Origin: Arthrobacter sp. SLBN-122
GTDB lineage: Bacteria; Actinomycetota; Actinomycetes; Actinomycetales; Micrococcaceae
DNA length: 64,000 nt
Direction of reading: 5' to 3'
Assembly: GCF_006715165.1 (NCBI RefSeq)
Contig: NZ_VFMS01000001.1
Span: 4,030,001-4,094,000, forward strand
Each line of letters opens with the position of its first letter. The stretch's first letter is position 1. This document shows, in pieces, positions 36,061 to 43,392 of this stretch. Under the pieces are notes generated by a model. It saw nothing but the letters and a program-made list of their open reading frames with translations, had not been told where the DNA came from and did not search any database. The position numbers and the translations under genes are program-made.

Positions 36061-36395
36061 GACCCGGCTGCCTGCGCGGAGCCGGGACCGTGCCCACAGA
36101 GGCTCCTCGAACGCCCATCCCCGTTGCCTGTGCAGCATGCAACGGGAGCCGTCAGGTGAGGTGGTAAACGGAGAATCCAGGGAGCGTGTTTCGGCAGGGT
36201 ACCAGTCAACGGAAGGTCAGGCGCTGGGCGATGGTCAGCATGGGTGGACATGGCGGGTGGCTTTCCGCGACTGTTCGGCTGACTTCATAGCCCAATGAGT
36301 CAAGTTTCCGCTCGTGGGGGCGGTGTGGCAATAGCAGGCAGCGTCGGCCATACCGCAGTCCTACGGGAACGAAAAGGGCGCGTGGGGAACGGTAG
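36061..36395. other. 335-base gap without a recognised gene
   Basis: No convincing gene. A small hairpin CCCGTTGC (36120-36127) with GCAACGGG (36139-36146) lies behind small protein B on its upstream side. Promoters for the minus-strand genes may be here, but I cannot place one. Confidence 0.5.
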
Positions 36396-37430
36396 TCAGA
36401 CGAGCCAGCGCCACCAGCGCGGTTGCTCGGGTTCCGGTGTCGGTTCCGGTTCCGGCTCCTCGCCCAAAGCCAGCGCGGCTTCGACGATGTCGTCCGCGGT
36501 GAGTGTCATGACGGCCTCGCGATCGAGCGCATCGAGGCTTTGTTCGTCGTCGAGCGACAGCCGCAGCGCCTGTCGGTTGAGCGCCTGTTCAAACAGTGTG
36601 CGGGCGAAGCGGGCGTTGCCGGAGTCCTCACCCGCGTGGAGCCCGGTGAAGATGCGGCGCAACATCTGGTCAGCGCCCGGCTCCAGCCTGTACTCGTGCT
36701 GGGCGAGCATCTGGTGGAAGATCATCTGGAGGGCGTCGACGGAATAGTCGGGGAACGTGATCTCACGGGCGAAGCGGGAGCGCAGGCCGGGGTTCGAGAG
36801 CAGGAAGGACTCCATCAGCCGGGGGTACCCGGCTACGATCACCACCAGGCGGTGGCGGTGATCCTCCATCCGCTTGAGCAGGACTTCGATCGCCTCGGGG
36901 CCGAAGTCCATCCGGCCGTCCTCCGGTGCCAGCGCATAGGCCTCGTCGATAAACAGGACGCCGTCCAGCGCTCGCCGGATCACCCGGTCTGTCTTGATGG
37001 CGGTCGCGCCGACGTATTGCCCCACCAGGCCCGAACGGTCGACCTCAACCAGGTGGCCTTTTTGCAACAGTCCCACCGCGCGGTACATCTCGGCCAGGAG
37101 CCGCGCCACGGTGGTCTTGCCCGTGCCAGGGTTTCCCAGGAAGACCAGATGCTGTGAAGTGGCCACCTCCGGCAGGCCGTGCGCCTTACGGCGGGCCTGG
37201 ACCTGGAGCAGTGCGACGAGGCCCCGGACCTGTTCCTTCACGGTTTCCAGCCCCACCAGCGCGTCGAGCTCTGCCTGCACCTCGGACAGCGGCCGTGCCG
37301 GCCCGGGCCTCACACCGATGAGATCGCCGACCAGGTCGTCCACACGCTCTGAACCGGGCAGCTTGAGCTGATCGGCCAGATGGCCGATAGTTTCGCGGAG
37401 GTCGTCGAGCGGGTGGCGGCTGGGTGCCAT
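36396..37430 (-). CDS. AAA+ ATPase of the CbbX/SpoVK/EccA type
   Basis: 344 residues from MAPSRHPLDDLRETIG. The Walker A motif is GNPGTGKTT (residues 99-107), Walker B has VLFIDEAYAL (Asp162, Glu163), and GLRSRFAREITFPDYS is the arginine-finger region. This is a CbbX-type AAA+ ATPase without the TPR domain of EccA. The last residues are acidic-proline-rich and end PRWWRWLV, a tryptophan-rich tail that could touch the membrane. It is divergent from pspA with 177 bases between them. The client protein is unknown; a link to PspA is inference from position. Confidence 0.85.
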   Translation of the reverse strand: MAPSRHPLDDLRETIGHLADQLKLPGSERVDDLVGDLIGVRPGPARPLSEVQAELDALVGLETVKEQVRGLVALLQVQARRKAHGLPEVATSQHLVFLGNPGTGKTTVARLLAEMYRAVGLLQKGHLVEVDRSGLVGQYVGATAIKTDRVIRRALDGVLFIDEAYALAPEDGRMDFGPEAIEVLLKRMEDHRHRLVVIVAGYPRLMESFLLSNPGLRSRFAREITFPDYSVDALQMIFHQMLAQHEYRLEPGADQMLRRIFTGLHAGEDSGNARFARTLFEQALNRQALRLSLDDEQSLDALDREAVMTLTADDIVEAALALGEEPEPEPTPEPEQPRWWRWLV

Positions 37431-37548
37431 GCATCCACTGTAGTACTCGACTCCCGACCGGGGTGGGGTTTGCCCCACCGGTATCAGGTTCCAAGAATGG
37501 CACTGCCCACGACGGCCATCACCGCCAGCGCGAGTGATAGTGGTTTGC

Positions 37549-37578
37549 TGGCATCCGTCGATGCCGTACACATAAAAT
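37549..37578 (+). promoter_or_regulatory. Candidate promoter for pspA
   Basis: TAAAAT (37573-37578) is a good -10 hexamer in a locally A/T-rich stretch 30 bases before the GTG start, with TGGCAT 18 bases upstream as a poor -35. A hairpin, GGTGGGG paired with CCCCACC (37462-37479), lies further upstream. Inference from sequence. Confidence 0.35.
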
Positions 37579-37607
37579 TCGAAATCATCACCGATAGAAA
37601 GATCCCT

Positions 37608-38333
37608 GTGAAGCAGAGTATTCTCGCCCGCGTTGCCCAGCTGGCCAAAGCCAACCTGAACTCCCTCCTGGACTCCGCCGAAGACCCGCAGAAGATGCTG
37701 GATCAGATGGTCCGGGACTACTCGGATAACATCCGCGAAGCCGAGTCCGCGATCGCACAGACCATCGGCAACCTCCGGATGGCCGAGGAAGACCACGCCC
37801 GCGCCGTGAGCGATGCCAACACCTGGGGCAGCAAGGCGATCGCTGCCTCCCGCAAGGCCGACGAGTTCCGGGCCGCCGGGAACAGCGTGGACGCTGACAA
37901 GTTCGACGCCCTGGCCAAGGTTGCCATTGGCCGGCAGATGACTGCGGAATCCACCGCGAAGGCCCAGGAACCGAACCTGGCCGCGCAGAACCAGGTCGTC
38001 GACAAGCTCAAGCAGGGCCTGGACCAGATGCGGGGCAAGCTCAGGGAGCTGACCGCGAAGCGGAACGAACTGGTCAGCCGTTCACGCGTGGCCGCAGCCC
38101 AGTCCCAGGTCCACGATGCGCTCAAGTCCCTGGACAACGGAGACCCGGCCTCGGCGATTGGCCGGTACGAGGAGAAGATCCGCCGGCAAGAGGCCACGGT
38201 CCGCGGCCAGCAGGAACTCGCCGCCTCATCCCTGGAAGCCCAGTTCGCGTCCCTGGAAGACCTCGGAGAGCATACCGAAGTGGAAGCACGGCTGGCCGCC
38301 CTCAAGTCCATCGACCGGAAAGCCATCGACTAG
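37608..38333 (+). CDS. pspA: PspA/IM30 (ESCRT-III-like) family protein
   Basis: 241 residues, GTG start with AGAAAG upstream. Opens MKQSILARVAQLAKANLNSLLDSAEDPQKMLDQMVRDY, the amphipathic helix and first coiled-coil helix of PspA. Almost the whole sequence is coiled coil (KLKQGLDQMRGKLRELTAKRNELV). Such proteins oligomerise on damaged membranes to keep them sealed. The classical partners PspBC and PspF are absent; an AAA+ ATPase is divergent and a small membrane protein lies downstream on the other strand. Confidence 0.93.
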   Translation: MKQSILARVAQLAKANLNSLLDSAEDPQKMLDQMVRDYSDNIREAESAIAQTIGNLRMAEEDHARAVSDANTWGSKAIAASRKADEFRAAGNSVDADKFDALAKVAIGRQMTAESTAKAQEPNLAAQNQVVDKLKQGLDQMRGKLRELTAKRNELVSRSRVAAAQSQVHDALKSLDNGDPASAIGRYEEKIRRQEATVRGQQELAASSLEAQFASLEDLGEHTEVEARLAALKSIDRKAID

Positions 38334-38343
38334 AAGGCGGCTC

Positions 38344-38532
38344 TCAGGCCACCGAGTGGACGCGGCATGCGGGGCAGCGGCCGGGTAGGGCCTCCTGGGC
38401 TGCATCGCCGAGATGTCGGTGACGGGTTATTCGCCGAGGAGTACAAAGGATCCATTCCTTGCTGGAAGGCTTGGTGAACGCGTCTACGTGGACCCAGCGG
38501 CGATGGCCGCTCCCACGACATTCCGCGGGCAT
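38344..38532 (-). CDS. Possible small cysteine-containing protein
   Basis: 62 residues, no named family. The C-terminus contains ALPGRCPACRVHSVA, a CxxC pair, after a Trp-containing N-terminus (RRWVHVDAF). It runs on the same strand 11 bases after small membrane protein C and converges with pspA 10 bases away. Codon use and cysteine pattern look real, but it is short and lacks a good ribosome site. Confidence 0.4.
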   Translation of the reverse strand: MPAECRGSGHRRWVHVDAFTKPSSKEWILCTPRRITRHRHLGDAAQEALPGRCPACRVHSVA

Positions 38533-38543
38533 CCGGCACCCAG

Positions 38544-38720
38544 CTAGGTCTGGCGCACCCTGTCATCGGAGTTCCGGGTCTCCGCGCTCTGGACATGGCT
38601 CCTGGGCTCGGCCGGCGGCCGGCTCCGGGCTTTGACCAAGGCAATCAGTAAGGTCAGGATGGTGCCCATCCATGCAATTGCGGCCAGGAACACCAGGCTG
38701 ATTGCCGCTAAGGGGTGCAT
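38544..38720 (-). CDS. Small single-span membrane protein C
   Basis: 58 residues, MHPLAAISLVFLAAIAWMGT then a hydrophobic stretch to residue 29 and a charged tail. One membrane helix, ending in ARSRPPAEPRSH. The helix resembles that of small protein B, with the shared pattern (A/S)L(I/V)F(V/L)AA(F/I)AW(I/M)G. Not a named family. It lies downstream of pspA on the opposite strand. Confidence 0.5.
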   Translation of the reverse strand: MHPLAAISLVFLAAIAWMGTILTLLIALVKARSRPPAEPRSHVQSAETRNSDDRVRQT

Positions 38721-38832
38721 GCCGAAAGCCTAGGACTTAAAGAGTGCGAATCCCGGATGCAACTCCGCAGCCTCGCGGCCGGAATTTTCGCAACCCAGGC
38801 GTCCGAAGCTGGGATGGAAGCATCAGGGAACG

Positions 38833-38863
38833 AAAAAGGTGCGCCCCGTTCGCTGAGCGCACC
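38833..38863 (-). terminator. Terminator-like hairpin with no gene assigned
   Basis: GGTGCGC and GCGCACC form a 7-bp stem. On the minus strand the right arm is followed by TTTTT, a proper uridine run. I find no gene upstream of it on that strand other than the tRNA, which has its own terminator. Confidence 0.5.
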
Positions 38864-39021
38864 CTTCTCGATTCCCCTCGCAGCCGTCTCCCATCGACTG
38901 CAAACATAATAAGCATGCTTAGGATTGCTTATCAAGCCAGCCCCGCTCCGCAGAGCAAAGCTGCCGTTGTTCGTCCGCCGACAACATAAGACATAGGAAG
39001 CCGGCGTGGTTGGAGATACGA

Positions 39022-39058
39022 GAAAACCCCGGAAAATCAGTGATTTTCCGGGGTTTTC
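39022..39058 (-). terminator. Terminator of the tRNA-Leu gene
   Basis: GAAAACCCCGGAAAATCA and its exact 18-base complement form a stem with almost no loop. It starts 5 bases after the tRNA 3' end, and the right arm on the minus strand ends in TTTTC. Confidence 0.9.
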
Positions 39059-39063
39059 GTTTG

Positions 39064-39146
39064 TGCGCGGAGGGGGACTTGAACCCCCACCCCCTTTCGA
39101 GGACTAGCACCTCAAGCTAGCGCGTCTGCCATTCCGCCACCCGCGC
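39064..39146 (-). tRNA. tRNA-Leu (anticodon GAG)
   Basis: 83 nt with a long class II variable arm. The acceptor stem GCGCGGG pairs with UCCGCGC (one G-U). The anticodon stem CUAGC/GCUAG encloses UUGAGGU, so the anticodon is GAG (reads CUC and CUU). The T arm is GGGGGUUCAAGUCCCCC. The 3' CCA is not encoded: the next bases are CAA. Confidence 0.96.
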
Positions 39147-39316
39147 AGGTGGTATTTCGCCGAAGCCGTCCCGCCTTTCAGCGTTTCGCGCCTCTCCGAA
39201 GCAGCGAGAAAAACTCTAACATGACTTTCCGGGAACAACGAATCGAGGCAAGTCGGTAGGCTGAGGACAGCGATTCAGCTCGTGCCAACCAGTCATTCCC
39301 TACCAAGGAGCCTCCA

Positions 39317-40621
39317 ATGCCTGACGTCCTGCCCGAGGATGAAGTTGTCCGGATCTGCCAGGAACTCATCCGGATCGACACCTCCAACTACGGCGACGGG
39401 TCAGGGCCGGGGGAGCGCGCCGCGGCAGAGTATGCCGCAGGACTCATTGAGGAAGTGGGGCTGGAGGCGGAGATCTTCGAATCCGCCCCTGGCAGGGCCA
39501 ATGTAGTGACCAGGATGGCAGGGGAGGACCCCTCCGCCAGTGCCCTGGTGGTCCACGGCCACCTTGACGTCGTTCCGGCCCTGCGCGACCAGTGGTCTGT
39601 GGACCCCTTTGGCGCCGAACTGAAGGATGGCCTCATCTGGGGCCGCGGCGCCGTCGACATGAAGGACATGGACGCCATGATCCTTTCAGTCCTGCGGAAC
39701 TTCGCGCGGGAAGGCAGGAGGCCCAAGCGGGACATCATCTTTGCGTTCTTCGCTGACGAGGAGGCCGGCGGCGTCTACGGCGCGCGCTATGCCGTGGACA
39801 ACCGACCGGAACTTTTCGAGGGCGCCACCGAGGCCATCTCCGAGGTGGGCGGATTCTCAGCAACGATCGGCGGGCAGCGGACCTACCTGCTGCAGACGGC
39901 GGAGAAGGGCATTTCGTGGCTCCGGCTCGTTGCCCACGGACGGGCAGGCCACGGCTCGCAGATCAACACCGACAACGCCGTGACCCGCCTGGCAGCCGCC
40001 GTCACGCGTATCGGCGAATACAAGTGGCCCATCGAGCTCACTCCCACCACCCGGCAGTTCCTTGACGGAGTGACCGAACTCACCGGTGTCGAGTTCGACG
40101 CCGACAATCCTGACCTCCTGCTCAACCAGCTTGGCACCGTGGCCAGGTTCGTCGGGGCCACCTTGCAGAACACCACGAACCCCACGCTTCTTAAGGGCGG
40201 CTACAAGCACAACGTCATCCCCGAGTCTGCCGAGGCCCTGGTTGATTGCCGCACCCTGCCCGGCCAGGAACAGCAGGTGCTCGAAATCGTGCGCGAACTC
40301 GCCGGCAACGGAGTGGACGTCAGCTACGTCCACAACGACGTCTCCCTCGAGGTCCCGTTCGCGGGCAACCTGGTGGACTCGATGATCGACGCCCTGCACA
40401 AAGAGGACCCCGGCGCGAAAGTACTGCCCTACACGCTTTCGGGCGGCACGGACAACAAGTCCCTCAGCCGGCTGGGCATCACCGGCTACGGCTTCGCGCC
40501 CCTGATGCTCCCGGACGAGCTGGACTTCACCGGGATGTTCCATGGCGTGGACGAGCGTGTGCCGGCGGACTCCCTCAAGTTCGGCGCCCGGGTGCTGAAC
40601 ACCCTGCTGACCAACTACTAA
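39317..40621 (+). CDS. M20 family zinc metallopeptidase (dipeptidase/deacylase type)
   Basis: 434 residues; the ribosome site AAGGAG stands before the ATG. The binuclear-zinc site is visible: LVVHGHLDVVP (first His and the Asp beside it) near residue 78, WGRGAVDMKD near 108, and FFADEEAGGVYGARYAV near 145, which supplies the catalytic and ligand glutamates. The dimerisation domain lies between residues about 200 and 310. Similar genes in mycobacteria are annotated dapE2, but they are not shown to act on diaminopimelate, so I do not use that name. Forms an operon with the acyl-CoA dehydrogenase, 11 bases downstream. Confidence 0.92.
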   Translation: MPDVLPEDEVVRICQELIRIDTSNYGDGSGPGERAAAEYAAGLIEEVGLEAEIFESAPGRANVVTRMAGEDPSASALVVHGHLDVVPALRDQWSVDPFGAELKDGLIWGRGAVDMKDMDAMILSVLRNFAREGRRPKRDIIFAFFADEEAGGVYGARYAVDNRPELFEGATEAISEVGGFSATIGGQRTYLLQTAEKGISWLRLVAHGRAGHGSQINTDNAVTRLAAAVTRIGEYKWPIELTPTTRQFLDGVTELTGVEFDADNPDLLLNQLGTVARFVGATLQNTTNPTLLKGGYKHNVIPESAEALVDCRTLPGQEQQVLEIVRELAGNGVDVSYVHNDVSLEVPFAGNLVDSMIDALHKEDPGAKVLPYTLSGGTDNKSLSRLGITGYGFAPLMLPDELDFTGMFHGVDERVPADSLKFGARVLNTLLTNY

Positions 40622-40632
40622 GGGGAACTGCC

Positions 40633-41793
40633 GTGACTCCAGATGACCTGCTGCCGGATGAGCTCCTGGAGCGCATCCGGGGCCGCGCCGCAGGGTACGA
40701 CCAAGACAACGCCTTTTTCCACGAGGACCTGCGGGAGCTTGCGGAGGCAGGGTACCTGAAGCTCTTCGTGCCGGCGTCCGACGGCGGCGCGGGCCTTGGG
40801 CTCGAAGCGGCGGCGCAGTGCCAGCGCAGGCTGGCAACGGCCGCACCGGCCACGGCACTGGCCGTCAACATGCACCTGGTGTGGACCGGCGTCGCGCACG
40901 TCCTGGCAGCCCGCGGGGACCACTCCCTGGCCTTCGTCCTCAAGGAAGCCGCGCAGGGCGAAGTCTTCGCGTTCGGTAACTCGGAGGCGGGCAACGATTC
41001 CGTCCTCTTCGACTCACGGACGGTGGCTACACCACATCCGGACGGCAGCTACTCGTTCACCGGGACCAAGATCTTCACCAGCCTCTCGCCGGCCTGGACC
41101 CGGCTGGGAATTTTCGGGAAGGATGCTGCGGCCCGTGACGGGGCCGGGGAACTCATTCACGGGTTCATCAGCCGCGAAACGCCCGGCTACCGGACCCTGG
41201 ACGACTGGGACACCCTGGGCATGCGGGCAAGCCAGTCCGCCACAACGGTCCTTGACGGTGTGACTGTTCCACCGGACCGGATCTTCCGCAAGCTGCCCGT
41301 CGGTCCCAACGCCGACCCGCTGATCTTCGCGATCTTCGCATGCTTCGAAAGCCTCCTGGCCGCCGTCTACACGGGGCTGGGTGAACGCGCACTGGCCGTG
41401 GGCGTGGAGACCGTCAAGCGCCGCACCTCGTTCAAGAACGGCGGACGCAGCTACGCGCAGGACCCCGACATCCGCTGGAAGGTGGCGGACGCCGCCATGG
41501 CCATGGACAACCTGTACCCGCAGCTCCGGTCCGTCACGGCCGACGTCGACGCCCTGGCCGACCACGGGGCCCAATGGTTCCCCAAACTGGTGGGCCTGAA
41601 AGTGAATGCCACCGAAACGGCACGGCGCGTGGTGGACCTCGCCATCCGCGTCAGCGGGGGATCGAGCTACTTCAGGGGTTCCGAGCTGGAGCGGCTCTAC
41701 CGGGACGTGCTGGCCGGAATGTTCCATCCCTCCGACGACGAGTCCGCCCACAACACCGTGGCCAACGCCTGGCTGGGCCCGCTGGAAAACTAG
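40633..41793 (+). CDS. Acyl-CoA dehydrogenase family protein
   Basis: 386 residues from a GTG (VTPDDLLPDELLERIRG). Oxidises acyl-CoA thioesters using FAD. Segments typical of the fold are FVPASDGGAGLGLEAAAQCQRRLA near residue 45, AFGNSEAGNDSV near 115 and SFTGTKIFTSLSPAWTRLG near 140. The last helical part contains RVSGGSSYFRGSELERLYRDVLAG. The substrate chain is unknown. The stop codon lies inside the first copy of a 27-base tandem repeat. Confidence 0.92.
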   Translation: MTPDDLLPDELLERIRGRAAGYDQDNAFFHEDLRELAEAGYLKLFVPASDGGAGLGLEAAAQCQRRLATAAPATALAVNMHLVWTGVAHVLAARGDHSLAFVLKEAAQGEVFAFGNSEAGNDSVLFDSRTVATPHPDGSYSFTGTKIFTSLSPAWTRLGIFGKDAAARDGAGELIHGFISRETPGYRTLDDWDTLGMRASQSATTVLDGVTVPPDRIFRKLPVGPNADPLIFAIFACFESLLAAVYTGLGERALAVGVETVKRRTSFKNGGRSYAQDPDIRWKVADAAMAMDNLYPQLRSVTADVDALADHGAQWFPKLVGLKVNATETARRVVDLAIRVSGGSSYFRGSELERLYRDVLAGMFHPSDDESAHNTVANAWLGPLEN

Positions 41794-41871
41794 ACGGCCC
41801 GCTGGACTGGCCATTCCTGGACGGTTCCCTGGACTGTCATTCCCTAGACGGTCCGCTGGACCTGCATTACC
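41791..41871. repeat. Three imperfect 27-bp tandem repeats
   Basis: Units begin TAGACGGCCCGCTGGACTGG, TGGACGGTTCCCTGGACTGT and TAGACGGTCCGCTGGACCTG, each 27 bases (41791, 41818, 41845). The first TAG is the stop of the dehydrogenase. The third unit encodes, on the minus strand, the last residues of DUF5703, whose stop CTA (41844-41846) sits at the unit junction. Confidence 0.85.
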
Positions 41872-42077
41872 CGGCGCCGGAGCCAAAAGCGCCTGCCGCC
41901 GCCCACGTAGAGCTTGCTGCGTTCCAATTCCCACTTGCCGTATTCGGAGTGTTCCACCAGGCGCCGGCGTGCCTCCGGCAGGGAATCATCAGGGCTCACG
42001 GTCAGTACGAGGTACTCGTACTGCCGCAAATAATCCCGCTCCCGCTGGACCGAGCTGGTGAGAAATTGTTCCTTCAT
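41844..42077 (-). CDS. DUF5703 family small protein
   Basis: 77 residues, no signal or membrane segment. MKEQFLTSSVQRERDYLRQYEYLVLTVSPDDSLPEARRRL and a conserved HSEYGKWELERSKLYVGG follow. It is a small actinobacterial family (DUF5703) of unknown function with a basic C-terminus (RRFWLRRRVMQVQRTV). The end is made by the tandem repeat described at 41791, and it converges with the dehydrogenase gene. There are 40 bases between it and the divergent acidic protein. Confidence 0.9.
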   Translation of the reverse strand: MKEQFLTSSVQRERDYLRQYEYLVLTVSPDDSLPEARRRLVEHSEYGKWELERSKLYVGGGRRFWLRRRVMQVQRTV

Positions 42078-42117
42078 TTGCTCTCCATTTTCGTCCTTTT
42101 CCGGCTAACGTGAAGTC

Positions 42118-42384
42118 ATGAGCATCGATCCGCGTGTCGCGCTTTCGTCCCTGACCACCGCTTTGGAAGAACACCTTATAGCAGCATCGAACCGCCGCGG
42201 GGACGGTGACCCCTCCGTTGAGGCAGCTTTTTTCGCAGTTGCCGATGCCTTCGAAGTTTACGAGGACGCGCTCTACGAGGCCTACAACGAGGTCACCCCG
42301 TTGCAGGTCTTTGACGACGAGGACGAAGAGGACGAAGAAGCCGACGTGGACGAGGATGAGGACCTGGAAATCGTCGAGGAATAG
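42118..42384 (+). CDS. Small acidic protein of unknown function
   Basis: 88 residues, MSIDPRVALSSLTTALEEHL. The first 60 residues are helical in character (AAFFAVADAFEVYEDALYEAYNE). The last 25 are almost only Asp and Glu (DDEDEEDEEADVDEDEDLE), giving a very low isoelectric point. I recognise no catalytic motif. It stands alone between DUF5703 and the aldo/keto reductase. Equivalent genes seem conserved in Micrococcaceae, but I do not know a function. Confidence 0.85.
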   Translation: MSIDPRVALSSLTTALEEHLIAASNRRGDGDPSVEAAFFAVADAFEVYEDALYEAYNEVTPLQVFDDEDEEDEEADVDEDEDLEIVEE

Positions 42385-42408
42385 CAGCGCCGGGGGAACC
42401 TGGCGGCC

Positions 42409-43341
42409 TTAGAAGGCGGAAACATCCTCCAGTGCCCGCGCGATCTGCGGCGGCAGCGGTGCGGGCTGGACGTCGAGGATCTCCTTCAACTGCACAGGTG
42501 TGCGGGCACCGACAATGGCGGTGGCAACTCCCTGCTGCGACAGCAGCCATGACAGCGAGACGTCCTGCGGGCTCCTGCCCAGACCGTTGGCAGCCATGCA
42601 CACAGCATCCACGATGCGTGACGGCTTCTCCTCAAGGTAAGGCTCCACATAGGCCGCTTCGCTGGCCGACGCCCCGCGTGATCCGCCGGGAATCCCACCC
42701 CGGTACTTCCCGGTAAGGACACCGCGGCCCAGCGGAGCCCATGCCATCAGGCCAAGCCCGGCGTCGTCGGCGGCCGGCATCAGTTCCGCCTCCGCTGTCC
42801 GTTCAAGGAACGAATACTCGGCCTGGACCGCCACCAGCGGCACACTGCTGATGGCTGCGGCCTTGGCCGTCTGCCAGCCGCTGAAGTTCGAGATGCCGGC
42901 GTACCGCGCCCGGCCGGTGCGTACGGCAAATTCCAGCGCAGCCAGCGTTTCATCGAGGGGAACATTGCCGTCCCACGCCTCGGCAAACCAGAGGTCCACA
43001 TAATCGGTGCCCAGCCTGGCCAGGCTGGCGTCAAGTCCGGTGAGCATCGCATTGCGTGACGTGTCCACTGCACGGCGCCCGTCCGGCGTCGTCATCCCCG
43101 CTTTGGTGGAGATGGAAATCTCCGTGCGGGACACCACATCACCCAGCAGCGAGCCAAGGATCGCCTCCGAGCCACCGCCGGCGTAGGAGGCCGAGGTATC
43201 CACGTGCCGGCCGCCCGCATCAAGGAAAGTGCGCAGCAGCTCGGACGCGTCCTGTTCGTCAGTTTCCCCGCCCCAGGACCGGGTACCCAGGGAGAGGGCT
43301 GAGACTCGCAATCCACTGTTGCCGACGTAACGCTGCTGCAT
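42409..43341 (-). CDS. Aldo/keto reductase with Glu at the catalytic His position
   Basis: 310 residues, (beta/alpha)8 barrel. The catalytic Asp and Tyr lie in DTSASYAGGGSE near residue 48, and Lys in ISISTKAGM near 80. Where family members usually have a catalytic His after 'VDL' (as in DLxQVHxWD), this protein reads DYVDLWFAEAWDG, so a Glu replaces the His. The NADPH site appears as VGARTPVQLKEIL near residue 285. Known AKR1D1 (steroid 5-beta reductase) has the same His-to-Glu change and reduces carbon-carbon double bonds, so this may not be a plain carbonyl reductase. Confidence 0.9.
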   Translation of the reverse strand: MQQRYVGNSGLRVSALSLGTRSWGGETDEQDASELLRTFLDAGGRHVDTSASYAGGGSEAILGSLLGDVVSRTEISISTKAGMTTPDGRRAVDTSRNAMLTGLDASLARLGTDYVDLWFAEAWDGNVPLDETLAALEFAVRTGRARYAGISNFSGWQTAKAAAISSVPLVAVQAEYSFLERTAEAELMPAADDAGLGLMAWAPLGRGVLTGKYRGGIPGGSRGASASEAAYVEPYLEEKPSRIVDAVCMAANGLGRSPQDVSLSWLLSQQGVATAIVGARTPVQLKEILDVQPAPLPPQIARALEDVSAF

Positions 43342-43392
43342 AGCAGCAAGCTTACGGGCAGATGCCCTGCTGCCATGCCGTAGGGTCTTAGC

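Larger units (their letters stand above)
38721..39063. other. 343-base gap with two hairpins and an A/T-rich spot
   Basis: No gene is convincing. It holds a hairpin at 38836-38863, an A/T-rich inverted repeat (ATAAGCA at 38909-38915, TGCTTAT at 38926-38932), and the tRNA terminator at 39022. Confidence 0.5.

Noticed and set aside
38905..39146. Integrase att site at the tRNA-Leu
   Set aside because: No integrase gene and no second copy of the tRNA 3' end was found in the window; kept only as a low-interest observation.
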